Shown here piece by piece: positions 8,322 through 18,692 of a DNA stretch of 64,000 nucleotides. The stretch is from Winogradskyella undariae (lineage in GTDB: Bacteria > Bacteroidota > Bacteroidia > Flavobacteriales > Flavobacteriaceae): contig NZ_JABTEL010000005.1 in the NCBI RefSeq assembly GCF_013285155.1, positions 1 through 64,000 on the forward strand, given 5' to 3'. The notes beneath the pieces are model-generated. The model searched no databases and had not been told where the DNA came from. It worked only from the letters and a program-made list of their open reading frames with translations. A program made the translations under genes and the position numbers. Every line of letters starts with the position of its first letter. The first letter of the stretch is position 1.

Positions 8322-9602
8322 TTATATAGTGTCTAGAATACGTTCTAAAGCCATACCTCTAGACCCTTTAATTAATACTGAGGTATTGTTAAGTTGAAGT
8401 GATTTTAGTAGTTCTTTTAGATCTTCAAATCTTCGAAATTTATGAAGAGAACTTTTTGTATTAGTATCGTAGAAGTTATTACCGATGATATAAATATTTT
8501 CATCAAAATTCAATGTTATAAAATCTACAATTGACTGATGTTCTTTTGCTGCTTCAGTACCTAATTCAAACATATCACCTAAAAATAAGTATTTATTTTT
8601 GGCATCAAATTGTTTAAAATTTTTAAGTGCCGCTAACATACTTGTTGGATTAGCATTGTATGCATCTAAAATAATTTGAGTAGTTCCTTTATTAATAATT
8701 TCAGATCGGTTGTTATCTGGTTGGTAATTTTCTATACCTTTTTTTATGTTTTCAGAACTTACTTTAAAATGTTTTCCAATAGCGACTGCTACGGCGATAT
8801 TTCCGTAGTTATAATCACCTATGAGTTGACTTTTTATTTGAAGGTCATTGTAAACTAAAGTAACATATGGTTTTGCTTCTTTAAATGTAACAATACAATC
8901 ATTTTTTTCTCCGTTACCAAATTTTATGATTTTAGAGTATGCTCCAATTTGTTTGATTTGTTTGTTATCATCAGTATTAATGAAAGCTATTTTTTTATTA
9001 GATATTATATAATTGTATAATTCTGATTTAGCTTTTACAACACCTTCAACACTTCCAAAACCTTCTAAATGTGCTTTGCCAAAATTGGTTATTAAACCAT
9101 AGTCTGGTAATGCTATGTTGCATAAAAATTCAATTTCGTTTAGGTGATTAGCTCCCATTTCTACAATTCCGAAATCTAGATCTTCTGTGAAACTTAGTAG
9201 GGTTAGTGGAACTCCAATGTGGTTATTTAAATTACCTACAGTAGCTTTTACCTTGTAGGTTGTTTTTAAAACGGTATTGATTAATTCTTTTGTTGTTGTT
9301 TTTCCATTACTTCCTGTTAGGGATATAATTGCTATACCTATTTTTTTTCTATGAAAAGTAGCGAGTTCTTGTAGTGTAGATAGTACATCTTTTACAAGTA
9401 TACAGTTGTCGTTAATTTTGTATTCAATATTATCTATAATACAATATTTAGCGCCACCGTCAAATGCTTTTTGTACAAACTGATTACCATCAAAATTATC
9501 TCCTTTAAGCGCGAAATACATACAGTTTTGCTGTAGTTTTCTAGTGTCTGTAGATGCAATAGTACAGGTTTTGAAATTATTGTATATCTCGTCTATTTTC
9601 AT
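8322..9602 (-). CDS. murF: UDP-N-acetylmuramoyl-tripeptide--D-alanyl-D-alanine ligase
   Basis: This cytoplasmic enzyme adds D-Ala-D-Ala to the UDP-MurNAc-tripeptide, the last soluble step of peptidoglycan precursor synthesis. At 426 aa it is close to the usual MurF length. It has the Mur ligase order: N-terminal substrate domain, ATP-binding loop GSNGKTTT (97-104), a central domain with NHIGVPLTLL and EMGANHLNEI, and a C-terminal domain with DAYNANPTSM, LGDMFELG and the final KGSRGMALE. It lies downstream of gldJ on the same strand but behind that gene's terminator, so it is probably transcribed separately. Confidence 0.96.
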   Translation of the reverse strand: MKIDEIYNNFKTCTIASTDTRKLQQNCMYFALKGDNFDGNQFVQKAFDGGAKYCIIDNIEYKINDNCILVKDVLSTLQELATFHRKKIGIAIISLTGSNGKTTTKELINTVLKTTYKVKATVGNLNNHIGVPLTLLSFTEDLDFGIVEMGANHLNEIEFLCNIALPDYGLITNFGKAHLEGFGSVEGVVKAKSELYNYIISNKKIAFINTDDNKQIKQIGAYSKIIKFGNGEKNDCIVTFKEAKPYVTLVYNDLQIKSQLIGDYNYGNIAVAVAIGKHFKVSSENIKKGIENYQPDNNRSEIINKGTTQIILDAYNANPTSMLAALKNFKQFDAKNKYLFLGDMFELGTEAAKEHQSIVDFITLNFDENIYIIGNNFYDTNTKSSLHKFRRFEDLKELLKSLQLNNTSVLIKGSRGMALERILDTI

Positions 9603-9706
9603 GTGTTTATAGTTAAAATTTTGTCTGCCTGAGTTATGCTTTCTATTACCGTTTTAGTGTCATTCACACGTCTTTTTTAGACAGGCTAGTTTTGAGGTAT
9701 AAAAAT

Positions 9707-9740
9707 AAAAAAGTCCTGATATAATTATCAGGACTTTTTT
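9707..9740 (-). terminator. Terminator of gldJ
   Basis: A long perfect stem built on AAGTCCTGATA / TATCAGGACTT, flanked by A and T runs on both sides, lies 20 bp after the gldJ stop. Confidence 0.8.
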
Positions 9741-9759
9741 AAATATTATTTAAAGTTTA

Positions 9760-11439
9760 TTAGTGACTTCTTTTTCCTCCTTGTTCACTTTTAGAACCTA
9801 CTCTAGAAACAGCACATCTAAAACCAATATAGTCAGTAGCCATATCTTGTGGGAAATAACGGCGTTGAGCTGGGTCAATCCAGTATGCTCTATCTCTCCA
9901 AGAACCACCTTTGTAAACTCTTACTTCATCATTAATTAAAGATGTTCTACTGTCAGATTGATCATATTCTCTGATCATTTTTCCTTCTGTTGTATCTACT
10001 TCAACTCTATGTTTAGGTGAGTTATACATTTTACTAGTTTCTTGTTTTGTCCCTTCAGTTTCGTCAAAACTTTCTCTGTAGTAACGAGAAGAGCTCTTAT
10101 CTCCATCTCTAAAGTTTCTGTTATCACTTTGACTAAAATTAGTTCTTAAATAAGTTTCTTCTTCATCAACAGGAACTCTAGCAATTTCACCTGGTAAATC
10201 TCTAGCTACAATTTTACCATTACTTAATGTATCGTAAACAATATCATCAACAGTTACAATTTTCACTGTTCCGTCTTCGTTAATTGCATTTTTAGTGTAT
10301 ACGTTACCTCTATAGTAGTTGAAGTCATTAAATTCATCATCAACTATAGGTCTGTAAACATCGGCAACCCATTCTGCAACATTACCAGCCATATCGTATA
10401 AACCGTAATCGTTAGGTTCGTAAGTTTTAACTTCTGCAGTAATATCAGCTCCATCATCAGACCAACCTGCAATCCCACCATAATCACCTTTACCTTGCTT
10501 AAAGTTTGCTAATTGATCTCCACGATTTACACGTTTTCCAGATCTTGTATATTGTCCATCCCATGGGTATTTTTTACGACCTCTATAAACATTATAGCTA
10601 CGTAATTCACTCATTCCTAAAGCTGCATACTCCCATTCAGCTTCGGTAGGAAGTCTGTATTTTACAGGGATTAATCCAGATTCTCTATTCGCATAAGTGT
10701 TAATAGGGTTTCCTTCTGCATCTGTTTGTGGTCTTCTTTGTCCTCCTTCTAATACTTCAGTATTACCACCATATGTTTGTGATGGTGCATTAATATAAGT
10801 ATCAGTGTTGAATGTGCTTTCTGCACTTACATCAGTGTATTGTGCATCTCTTTTAATATAACCAGCTTCTTGTAAAGATAATTCTGCTACACGGTCAGTT
10901 CTCCAATTTGCATATTCTACAGCCTGAATCCAACTAACACCTACAACAGGATAGTTAGCATAACCTGGATGACGTAAATAGTTTTCGGTCATCATTTCGT
11001 TATAACCTAATCTGTTTCTCCAAACTAAAGTATCAGGAAGTGCTCCTTTGTATATTAAAGCATAATTTGGATCATCTGGTGGGTAAACATTCTTCAAATA
11101 ATCTAAATAAAACAAATAGTTTACGTTAGTAACTTCTGTTTCATCCATATAAAATGATTGAATATGCTGTTGATTTGGAGTATTGTTCCAATCGTGCATT
11201 GGGTCATCTTGTACTTTTCCCATTGTAAATGTTCCACCTTCAACAAAAGAAGTTCCAGGAGGCGTTTCTTGTTCCTTGAATTGGGTATTGTACTGAAAAC
11301 CACCTTCTCGGGCGTTTATTTTCCAGCCTGTGGCACTATCTACATTGCCAGAATTAGAAGAACGGTTGCAGCTCAATATTGAAGTACAAATCGTTATTGC
11401 TATTAAAAATTTTAGGTTTGACACATGTTTCATATCCAT
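9760..11439 (-). CDS. gldJ: Gliding motility lipoprotein GldJ
   Basis: GldJ is an outer-membrane lipoprotein needed for flavobacterial gliding and for stability of the GldK-type secretion/gliding apparatus. The 559-aa product has a lipoprotein signal (lipobox ILSC near residue 24) and the formylglycine-generating-enzyme-like fold: GGTFTMG, the YMDETEVTN motif, YRLPTEAEWEYAA, NDYGLYDMAGNVAEW and the terminal GSWRD...RGFRC-type segment seen here as GSWRDRAYW and GFRCA. The start could also be the Met two codons later (11433). Divergent placement next to porU is the usual flavobacterial arrangement. Confidence 0.93.
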   Translation of the reverse strand: MDMKHVSNLKFLIAITICTSILSCNRSSNSGNVDSATGWKINAREGGFQYNTQFKEQETPPGTSFVEGGTFTMGKVQDDPMHDWNNTPNQQHIQSFYMDETEVTNVNYLFYLDYLKNVYPPDDPNYALIYKGALPDTLVWRNRLGYNEMMTENYLRHPGYANYPVVGVSWIQAVEYANWRTDRVAELSLQEAGYIKRDAQYTDVSAESTFNTDTYINAPSQTYGGNTEVLEGGQRRPQTDAEGNPINTYANRESGLIPVKYRLPTEAEWEYAALGMSELRSYNVYRGRKKYPWDGQYTRSGKRVNRGDQLANFKQGKGDYGGIAGWSDDGADITAEVKTYEPNDYGLYDMAGNVAEWVADVYRPIVDDEFNDFNYYRGNVYTKNAINEDGTVKIVTVDDIVYDTLSNGKIVARDLPGEIARVPVDEEETYLRTNFSQSDNRNFRDGDKSSSRYYRESFDETEGTKQETSKMYNSPKHRVEVDTTEGKMIREYDQSDSRTSLINDEVRVYKGGSWRDRAYWIDPAQRRYFPQDMATDYIGFRCAVSRVGSKSEQGGKRSH

Positions 11440-11764
11440 ACGTTTAAATAAGCTCGTTTAATTTTAGAGTCGCAATATAACAATTAAAGGTAAACTGACA
11501 ACTTTTTTTTTTATCTAAATTAAAAAAAGTATGCATTTTAACCTTTTTATCGTGCAGGATATCGGATATTTTACAATTTACCGATAGTTTTTGCTCAATA
11601 ATAACGAGGAAAGAAATGATTTATTGTTGTATTTTTGGAATAAAAATTACGTGGTCATAATATCGTGCTTTAAAAGTCGTTATTATTTAGTGAAATTACA
11701 GGTACCGTTGTCGTTATGATTATATCCTGATGGTTTTATTTGAGACTAAAACTGAAATGAATAA
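11440..11764. other. Divergent gldJ/porU intergenic region
   Basis: These 325 bases carry the gldJ promoter candidate on the left, an AT-only hairpin around 11501-11530 and an isolated TATTTTTG at 11630-11637 facing porU without a matching TTG. I see no small gene. Confidence 0.5.
11472..11501 (-). promoter_or_regulatory. Candidate gldJ promoter
   Basis: On the minus strand: TTG, 19 bp, TATATTGC. The spacing is correct but the -7 box is imperfect against TAnnTTTG. The predicted start gives a leader of about 30 nt. Confidence 0.4.
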
Positions 11765-14700
11765 ATGAAAAATTGCTATTTAATCTCTTTACTCTTATTT
11801 GGTATGCTTTGTTTTGGGCAACAAAAACAATTCAATATTAATTGGGGAGAAAATAAAATTCTTGAAACTGCTTATAATAAAATTGAAGTTCCTGCTTTTG
11901 ATGATGATCATTTCAGTTATGACGATAATTATGGGTTAAAGTATTTTGCACAATGGGAAAGTGCATCTGGTCAAATTGATCAAAATTCTGTAACACTCTT
12001 TAATGTTACTTATGAAACTATTTCTTCTTCAGAATTAAAAAATTTAAATCCCAATCTTATTCCTAGTTCTCCTAAGTATGGGTTATATAATATTAATGCA
12101 AGAGGTGAATTATCAAACTATTTTGAAATAAGTCCTATTATTAAGGATAGAGGGGTTTATAAAAAAATCACAACATTTACTATTCTTTATAATTCATTAT
12201 CTGGCCGTTCTGCTAACACTGTAATGGGGGTAAATGATATTACCAATTCTGTTTTAAGCTCTGGTCAATGGTATCGTTTTTATATTGAAGAATCTGGAGT
12301 TTTTAAGTTGTCTAAAAGTTTTTTAAGCAATTTAGGAATCAACACAAATTCTATAGACCCAAGGACCATTAAAATTTTTGGAAATGGAGGAAGGATGTTG
12401 CCATTAGAGAATTCTGAGAATTATCCTTTTGATGTTGTTGAGAATGCAATAAAATTTGTAGGTGAAGATGATGGTAGTTTTGATAGTTCAGATTACATTC
12501 TTTTTTATGGTGAAGGACCTAAGACTTATAGTGAAGAAAGTGATACGAATTTAAATTTATACACTGATAAAACTTATTACTACGTAAATATAGGTTCTGG
12601 AAATGGAAAGCGTATTCTTTCTATGCCCGAAATTACTGCAGCTGCTGATATTGAAATTACAACATTTCAGGATTATCAATTTTATGAAGTTGATGATTAT
12701 AACCTTGCAAAATTAGGTCGTCGTTGGTTTGGTGATGATTTTGATATAGAAAACCAACGTACTTACGAATTTGAATTTCCAAATTTAGTAACCAGTTCCC
12801 CAGTAGACTTTAGTATTGCTATTGGTTCTGTTTCAGAGTTACCAACCACCATGGGAATTACAATTAATGGCAATTTAGCTACTACAATGTCTTTAGGAGT
12901 TATAACGCCAGGCTCTGTTTTAGGAACTGCTGTGTCTTATAATAGTCAGCAAAACATAAATACAGATGTTGTTACGGTTACTTTTGATTATAATAATAGC
13001 GGTAATCCTTCTGCAAATGCTTATTTAGATTATATCAACATTGAAGCGACTAGAAATTTAATATACGATAGCAAACAATTAGTTTTTAAAAATAAAGATG
13101 TAATTACTACACCTGGTGTTGCAGAGTATACTTTAACCAATGCTAGTCAAGTTGAAGAAATTTGGGATATCACAGATCGCTTTAATGTGAGTAATGTTAT
13201 AAATTCAGATAACTCGAGTACTATGACTTTTAAGGCTCAGTCTGGTGAAGAAAGGTCTTATTTAGCCTTTTCTAATTCAAATGTGTTCACCCCTAAAACT
13301 GATTCTAGAACTGTAGTTTCAAATCAGAATTTAAAAGGAACAATATTTACGAATAGTCAAGGGCAATTTGAAGATGTTGATTATATCATTTTAGCTCCAT
13401 CTCAATTTGTAACACAAGCAGAACGTTTAGCTCAAATTAATAGAGATCAGTACAGTCTTAACGTAAAAGTAATTGATTTGCAAACTGTTTATAATGAGTT
13501 CAGCACCGGTAGTCAGGATATTGCAGCTTTAAGAAATTTTATTAAATATGTATATGATAATGCTAGCGAACCGAGCAAGCGGTTAAAATACCTTTGTTTA
13601 TTTGGTGATGGCTCTTATGATTATAAAGATAGAGTTTCTAATAATACCAATTTAGTCCCTGCATGGTATACCAATGAAAGTTTTAGTTTAACAAGCTCGT
13701 TTGTTTCAGATGATTTTTATGCCATGTTAGATGATAACGAAGGGAGTATGGCTATTAGTGATCGTATGGATGTTGCTGTAGGTCGAATTTTAGCCGAAAA
13801 TGTACAGCGTGCTACTGAAATGGTGGATAAGATTATTTCTTATTACCAACCTGAATCTTATGGCAGTTGGAGAAATAATATTTTACTGATCTCAGATGAT
13901 GTTGATGAAGCTTGGGAAGCTAGATTAGAGCAAACTACAGATGACTTAGGGACTACTATAGATGACGAAAAACCATTTTTTAATGTTGTAAAAATTCATT
14001 CAGATGCATTTGAACAAGAATCTTCATCTGCAGGGAATAGATATCCAGAAGTTAACGAGGCCATTAAGGATGCTATTGAAGTAGGAGCGCTAGTTGTTAA
14101 TTATTTTGGGCACGGAGGAGAAGATGGACTTGCTACAGAACGGATTTTTGATAAGTTTGATTCTCAGGAAGTTAATAATATATGTAAGTATAATTTGTTT
14201 ATAACAGTAACCTGTGAGTATACTAAATTTGATGACCCTAGTAGAGAAACTGCAGGAGAATTTACTTTTTGGAATAAAAACGGTGGTGCTGTAGGTTTAA
14301 TAACTACAACGCGACAAATAATTGTTTCTGTGGGTGAGGCGCTTAATGAAGTGTTAGATGATTATTTATTCGCATTTGGGTCTAGTGACTATGTTTCTAT
14401 GGCAGAAGCGCTGAGATTAACAAAAATTGATAATAATATTGTTGGTTCTAGTCAAAAAAGATTAGTATTCTTTATCGGTGATCCTGCTATGAAATTAGCA
14501 ATTGCTCAGCCAGACATTAAATTAACTAAAGTAAATGACGTAGAGATTACCCAGTCTATAGATACACTAAAAGCTTTAAGTTATACAAAACTAGCAGGTG
14601 AAGTTGTTGATACAAGCGGAAATTTATTATCTAATTATAATGGAGTATTAACAGCAACGGTTTTTGATAAATTAATAGAACGACAAACTTTAGGGAATGA

Positions 14701-15631
14701 TGCAATTAGAGATACAAACAATGAGCTTATAACAATGGATTTTACAACCTTGGGTGAAGTTATTTTTAAAGGTCAGGCAAGTGTTGTTAATGGGCAGTTT
14801 GAATTCGATTTTATTGTACCAAGAGATATCGGTATTCCTATAGGTAGTGGTAAGGTGAGTTTTTATGCGCAAACCGATAATCCAACTTCGGATCAGGCAG
14901 GATCAAATTTTGATATTCAAATAGGGGGTATTAATGAAGATGCACCCGAAGATAACCTGGGGCCAATCATTAATTTGTATATGAATGATGAAAATTTTGT
15001 TTCAGGAGGTATAACAAATGAGTCTCCTACTTTTCTTGTAAAGCTTCAAGATAATAACGGAATTAATACAGCAAGTGGAATTGGTCATGATATTACAGCA
15101 ATTATAGATGGAGACGAAACAAACCCTGTGGTTTTAAATAATTATTATCAAGCTAATATAGACGATTATACTAACGGAGCGGTAAGTTATCCTTTTAGAG
15201 ATTTAGAGCCAGGTTTGCATACTTTAACTTTAAAAGCTTGGGATGTTTATAATAATTCTTCAACAGCAGAAATTCAGTTTATGGTTTTTGATGAAGATGA
15301 AGGGTTGGTTATTAATAACGTTTTAAATTATCCAAATCCTTTTGTGAGTTATACAGAGTTTTGGTTTAATCATAACAGTTCAGATCCTCTAGATATTTCG
15401 GTGCAGATATTTACAGTTTCAGGGAAATTAGTAAGAACATTGAACGGACAAACAAGTGCAGACGAATGTTGTTACGATGGTTCTTCATCATTATCTAGAG
15501 ATATTATATGGGATGGAAGAGATGATTTTGGAGACAAAATAGGAAAAGGTGTATATGTCTATAAACTAAAAGTTAAATCTAACCGTTTAAATAAACAAGT
15601 TGAAAAAATTCAAAAACTTGTCATACTATAA
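11765..15631 (+). CDS. porU: Type IX secretion system sortase PorU
   Basis: PorU is the surface C25-type cysteine protease that removes the C-terminal sorting domain of type IX cargo and attaches cargo to the cell surface. The 1288-aa protein has a signal peptide (ending LCFGQ), a long beta-rich N-terminal region, a gingipain-like protease domain with His783 in VNYFGHGGEDG and Cys817 in FITVTCEYT, and a C-terminal sorting-type domain (LNYPNPF, then WDGRDDFGDKIGKGVYVYKL). porV follows after 65 bp, matching the known PorU-PorV functional pairing. The call rests on motifs, length and context. Confidence 0.95.
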   Translation: MKNCYLISLLLFGMLCFGQQKQFNINWGENKILETAYNKIEVPAFDDDHFSYDDNYGLKYFAQWESASGQIDQNSVTLFNVTYETISSSELKNLNPNLIPSSPKYGLYNINARGELSNYFEISPIIKDRGVYKKITTFTILYNSLSGRSANTVMGVNDITNSVLSSGQWYRFYIEESGVFKLSKSFLSNLGINTNSIDPRTIKIFGNGGRMLPLENSENYPFDVVENAIKFVGEDDGSFDSSDYILFYGEGPKTYSEESDTNLNLYTDKTYYYVNIGSGNGKRILSMPEITAAADIEITTFQDYQFYEVDDYNLAKLGRRWFGDDFDIENQRTYEFEFPNLVTSSPVDFSIAIGSVSELPTTMGITINGNLATTMSLGVITPGSVLGTAVSYNSQQNINTDVVTVTFDYNNSGNPSANAYLDYINIEATRNLIYDSKQLVFKNKDVITTPGVAEYTLTNASQVEEIWDITDRFNVSNVINSDNSSTMTFKAQSGEERSYLAFSNSNVFTPKTDSRTVVSNQNLKGTIFTNSQGQFEDVDYIILAPSQFVTQAERLAQINRDQYSLNVKVIDLQTVYNEFSTGSQDIAALRNFIKYVYDNASEPSKRLKYLCLFGDGSYDYKDRVSNNTNLVPAWYTNESFSLTSSFVSDDFYAMLDDNEGSMAISDRMDVAVGRILAENVQRATEMVDKIISYYQPESYGSWRNNILLISDDVDEAWEARLEQTTDDLGTTIDDEKPFFNVVKIHSDAFEQESSSAGNRYPEVNEAIKDAIEVGALVVNYFGHGGEDGLATERIFDKFDSQEVNNICKYNLFITVTCEYTKFDDPSRETAGEFTFWNKNGGAVGLITTTRQIIVSVGEALNEVLDDYLFAFGSSDYVSMAEALRLTKIDNNIVGSSQKRLVFFIGDPAMKLAIAQPDIKLTKVNDVEITQSIDTLKALSYTKLAGEVVDTSGNLLSNYNGVLTATVFDKLIERQTLGNDAIRDTNNELITMDFTTLGEVIFKGQASVVNGQFEFDFIVPRDIGIPIGSGKVSFYAQTDNPTSDQAGSNFDIQIGGINEDAPEDNLGPIINLYMNDENFVSGGITNESPTFLVKLQDNNGINTASGIGHDITAIIDGDETNPVVLNNYYQANIDDYTNGAVSYPFRDLEPGLHTLTLKAWDVYNNSSTAEIQFMVFDEDEGLVINNVLNYPNPFVSYTEFWFNHNSSDPLDISVQIFTVSGKLVRTLNGQTSADECCYDGSSSLSRDIIWDGRDDFGDKIGKGVYVYKLKVKSNRLNKQVEKIQKLVIL

Positions 15632-15696
15632 TATTAAATTATATTTGCTATCGGATTAATTTTACTCATAGAGTATTAATATTTCAAAAACTTAAC

Positions 15697-16941
15697 ATGA
15701 AAAAATATTTTATAGCCTTAATGGCTTTTGCTACAATTAGTAATGCTTTTGCTCAAGATGGTACTGTTATATTACCTAACTCTACAGACAGTAGAGTAAT
15801 TACTACGGGTTTACCTTTTATGCTTATTGCTCCAGATGCTAGGTCAGCTTCGTTAGGAGATATGGGAGTTGCGACTTCTGTTGATGGGTTTTCTCAACAA
15901 TACAATCCAGCTAAATATGTGTTTTCAGAAACAAAACAAGGCGTAAGTTTAGCTTACACACCTTATTTAACAAAATTGGTTAATGATATCTCGTTAAGTT
16001 ATGTGACTTACTTTAACAGAATAAATGAATATAGTGCTTTTTCTGCAAGTCTTAAATATTTTTCATTAGGTGAAATTGTTTTAACACAAGATGCTAGTGA
16101 TCCAGGTGTAGCTGTAAAACCTAATGAATACGCAATAGATGCTGCATACTCATTACGATTAGGACAGCAATTTTCTATGGCAGTAGGCTTACGTTATATG
16201 CGTTCAGCTCTTAGACTTAGTGAGGTTGATGATAATGCAAATCCAGGCAGTACATTTGGTGCAGATATTACAGGGTATTATCAAAGTGAAGAGGAAGCTT
16301 ATAATGATTATAATGGAAGATGGAGGGTCGGTTTTGCTATTCAAAATTTAGGACCAAAGTTTAAGTACGATGATGGTGGTGAAGATGTGTTTCAACCTAC
16401 CAACTTAAGATTAGGTGCTGGTTTCGATTTTATTTTTGATCAATACAGTACTTTAGCCGTAACAGCTGAAGTATCTAAGTACTTAGTGCCAACACCTCCT
16501 ATTTACGGTAAAGAATACAATTATGATGACGATAATGGTAATGGTGTATATGATGATGGAGAAGAGTATACTAGTCCTATAGATAATAATGATATCATTA
16601 TTGATGGCCAAGATCCAGATGTAGGTTTTATGACAGGTGTTTTTCAATCTTTTAGTGATGCTCCAGGAGGGTTTAGTGAAGAATTAAGAGAATTTACTTG
16701 GGCTTTAAGTGCTGAATATACTTACCAAAAAAGTTTTTCATTAAGAACAGGTTATTTTAATGAAGCAGATGATAAAGGTGCACGTAAGTTTTTTGCTTTA
16801 GGTGCTGGGTTTAAATACACAACAATAAATGTAGATTTATCATATTTATTCTCAGCTTCAAAAGTAGCGAGTCCATTAGAAAATACATTACGTTTCTCTT
16901 TAACGTTTAATTTTGGTGATGGTGAATATAGAGAGTATTAA
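15697..16941 (+). CDS. porV: Type IX secretion system outer-membrane protein PorV
   Basis: PorV (also called LptO) is a FadL-like 14-strand outer-membrane barrel that receives type IX cargo at the translocon and delivers it to PorU. The 414-aa protein has a signal peptide (ending NAFAQ), the family start PFMLIAPDARSASLGDMGVAT and the following YNPAKYVF, then alternating barrel strands and a typical end (ENTLRFSLTFNFG). It lies directly behind porU, with no terminator between, so the two are probably co-transcribed. Confidence 0.95.
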   Translation: MKKYFIALMAFATISNAFAQDGTVILPNSTDSRVITTGLPFMLIAPDARSASLGDMGVATSVDGFSQQYNPAKYVFSETKQGVSLAYTPYLTKLVNDISLSYVTYFNRINEYSAFSASLKYFSLGEIVLTQDASDPGVAVKPNEYAIDAAYSLRLGQQFSMAVGLRYMRSALRLSEVDDNANPGSTFGADITGYYQSEEEAYNDYNGRWRVGFAIQNLGPKFKYDDGGEDVFQPTNLRLGAGFDFIFDQYSTLAVTAEVSKYLVPTPPIYGKEYNYDDDNGNGVYDDGEEYTSPIDNNDIIIDGQDPDVGFMTGVFQSFSDAPGGFSEELREFTWALSAEYTYQKSFSLRTGYFNEADDKGARKFFALGAGFKYTTINVDLSYLFSASKVASPLENTLRFSLTFNFGDGEYREY

Positions 16942-17030
16942 ATTATTTAATTAAAATGATCTTTAAATTCAATCACCAGGTGTAATATTAGAAGTCTTTT
17001 TAATTAAGAAGTAATAAAATAAATTATATA

Positions 17031-17064
17031 AAAAAACTATTGTTTAGCTAACAATAGTTTTTTT
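17031..17064 (+). terminator. Terminator after porU-porV
   Basis: A perfect 14-bp stem (17031-17044 with 17050-17063), core AACTATTGTT, 5-nt loop, followed by T. It separates porV from cdd. Confidence 0.85.
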
Positions 17065-17085
17065 GTCTCAACTAATTTGTGAAAT

Positions 17086-17568
17086 ATGAAGGAAGTTAAA
17101 ATAGAAACGACATTAGAGGTTTATACAAATATTAATGAGCTTTCTAGTGATATACAGGTATTAATGAATGCTGCAATAGAAGCAAGAGATAATGCTTACG
17201 CACCTTATTCTAAATTTAATGTCGGTGCAGCTATTTTATTAGACAATAATGAAGTAGTGATAGGTAGTAATCAAGAAAACGCCTGTTTTCCTTCAGGGCT
17301 ATGCGCAGAGCGTACAGCTATTTATTATGCAGGAGCTAAATATCCAAAAGCTAAGATGTTAAAGATGGCAATAACCGCATCTTCACAAAATCAATTAACG
17401 GATAAGCCTATTCCTCCTTGCGGAGCCTGTAGACAAACTATCGCTGAGTACGAAATTAAACAAAATCAGCCTATAGAAATCTATTTTATGGGTGTTGAAG
17501 GTAAGGTGGTGAAATCTCACTCTTTAGCCAACTTATTACCTCTTCTTTTTGAAAGTTCAGTATTATAG
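17086..17568 (+). CDS. cdd: Cytidine deaminase
   Basis: This cytoplasmic zinc enzyme converts cytidine and deoxycytidine to uridine and deoxyuridine in pyrimidine salvage. The 160-aa length fits the homotetrameric class. The zinc and catalytic motifs are intact: CAE (73-75) with Glu75 as proton shuttle, and PCGAC with Cys112 and Cys115. FNVGAA and the NACFPSGLCAE context are typical. It begins 21 bp after the porV terminator, so it must have its own promoter, which I could not define. Confidence 0.96.
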   Translation: MKEVKIETTLEVYTNINELSSDIQVLMNAAIEARDNAYAPYSKFNVGAAILLDNNEVVIGSNQENACFPSGLCAERTAIYYAGAKYPKAKMLKMAITASSQNQLTDKPIPPCGACRQTIAEYEIKQNQPIEIYFMGVEGKVVKSHSLANLLPLLFESSVL

Positions 17569-17643
17569 TGTTTTCGTTGAAAAAAAGTTAAAAATCTCTT
17601 GTTTTTTTATCACATAGTGTTTCTTCATTATCATCTAAAGTGT

Positions 17644-17651
17644 TATTTTTG
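17644..17651 (+). promoter_or_regulatory. Candidate -7 box of pdhA-pdhC
   Basis: TATTTTTG matches TAnnTTTG and lies 36 bp before the pdhA start. No good TTG is seen upstream. Confidence 0.4.
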
Positions 17652-17687
17652 TTATACTATTTAAAGTTTAATAGAACACATCAAGAA

Positions 17688-18689
17688 ATGCAAAAAATAA
17701 CCAAAGAAGTTTACCTAAAGTGGTATGAGGACATGTTGTTCTGGCGTAAGTTTGAAGACAAGCTTGCAGCTGTTTATATTCAACAAAAAGTTAGAGGATT
17801 CCTTCATTTGTATAACGGGCAAGAAGCTATTTTAGCTGGAGCTTTACATGCAATGGATTTAACAAAGGATAAGATGATTACTGCTTACCGTAATCACGTT
17901 CAACCTATTGGTATGGGGGTGGATCCAAAAAGAGTAATGGCTGAATTGTTTGGGAAAGCAACTGGAACATCTCAAGGTTTAGGTGGTTCAATGCACATTT
18001 TCTCTAAAGAGCACCGTTTCTTTGGTGGGCATGGTATTGTTGGAGGACAAATTCCTTTGGGTGCTGGTATTGCTTTTGGTGATAAATATCACGGTAGCGA
18101 TGCTGTAACACTTTGTTGTTTCGGTGATGGTGCTGCTAGACAAGGATCTTTACACGAGTCATTTAACCTTGCAATGTTATGGAATTTACCAGTAGTATTT
18201 GTTTGTGAAAACAACGGATACGCAATGGGAACTTCAGTTGCACGTACAGCAAATCATACAGACATTTGGAAACTAGGTCTAGGTTATGATATGCCTTGTG
18301 GTCCAGTTGATGGAATGAACCCAATAAAAGTAGCAGAAGCATTTGATGAAGCAATTCAACGTGCTAGAACAGGTGGCGGACCTTCTTTCTTAGAAGTAAA
18401 AACTTACCGTTATAGAGGTCACTCTATGTCTGATGCACAACATTATAGAACAAAAGACGAAGTTGCTGAATACAAGAAAATTGATCCTATTACGCAAGTA
18501 AAAGATATTATTCTTGAAAATAATTATGCTTCTGAAGCAGATTTAAAAGCGATTGATAAAGACGTTAAAAAACGTGTTTCTGAATGTGAGAAATTTGCAG
18601 ACGAATCTCCATATCCAGACAAGAACGTAATGTACGATGTTGTATACGAACAAGAAGATTACCCATTTATAGATCACAAAATTAAGTAA
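17688..18689 (+). CDS. pdhA: Pyruvate dehydrogenase E1 component, alpha subunit
   Basis: The alpha subunit of the thiamine-diphosphate E1 enzyme decarboxylates pyruvate and feeds acetyl groups to E2. The 333-aa frame starts MQKITKEVY (17688), the usual N-terminus; upstream codons in the same frame are not expected to be translated. The thiamine motif GDGAARQG...NNGYAMGT is intact, as are the GGSMHIF and GGHGIVGGQ segments and the regulatory-loop YRGHSMSD. The E2 gene begins 3 bp after its stop. The beta subunit gene is not in this operon, as is common in Flavobacteriia. Confidence 0.95.
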   Translation: MQKITKEVYLKWYEDMLFWRKFEDKLAAVYIQQKVRGFLHLYNGQEAILAGALHAMDLTKDKMITAYRNHVQPIGMGVDPKRVMAELFGKATGTSQGLGGSMHIFSKEHRFFGGHGIVGGQIPLGAGIAFGDKYHGSDAVTLCCFGDGAARQGSLHESFNLAMLWNLPVVFVCENNGYAMGTSVARTANHTDIWKLGLGYDMPCGPVDGMNPIKVAEAFDEAIQRARTGGGPSFLEVKTYRYRGHSMSDAQHYRTKDEVAEYKKIDPITQVKDIILENNYASEADLKAIDKDVKKRVSECEKFADESPYPDKNVMYDVVYEQEDYPFIDHKIK

Positions 18690-18692
18690 ACT

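Noticed and set aside
11630..11637. TATTTTTG as porU promoter
   Set aside because: There is no TTG at the right spacing and the leader would be about 120 nt; kept only as a note in the intergenic entry.
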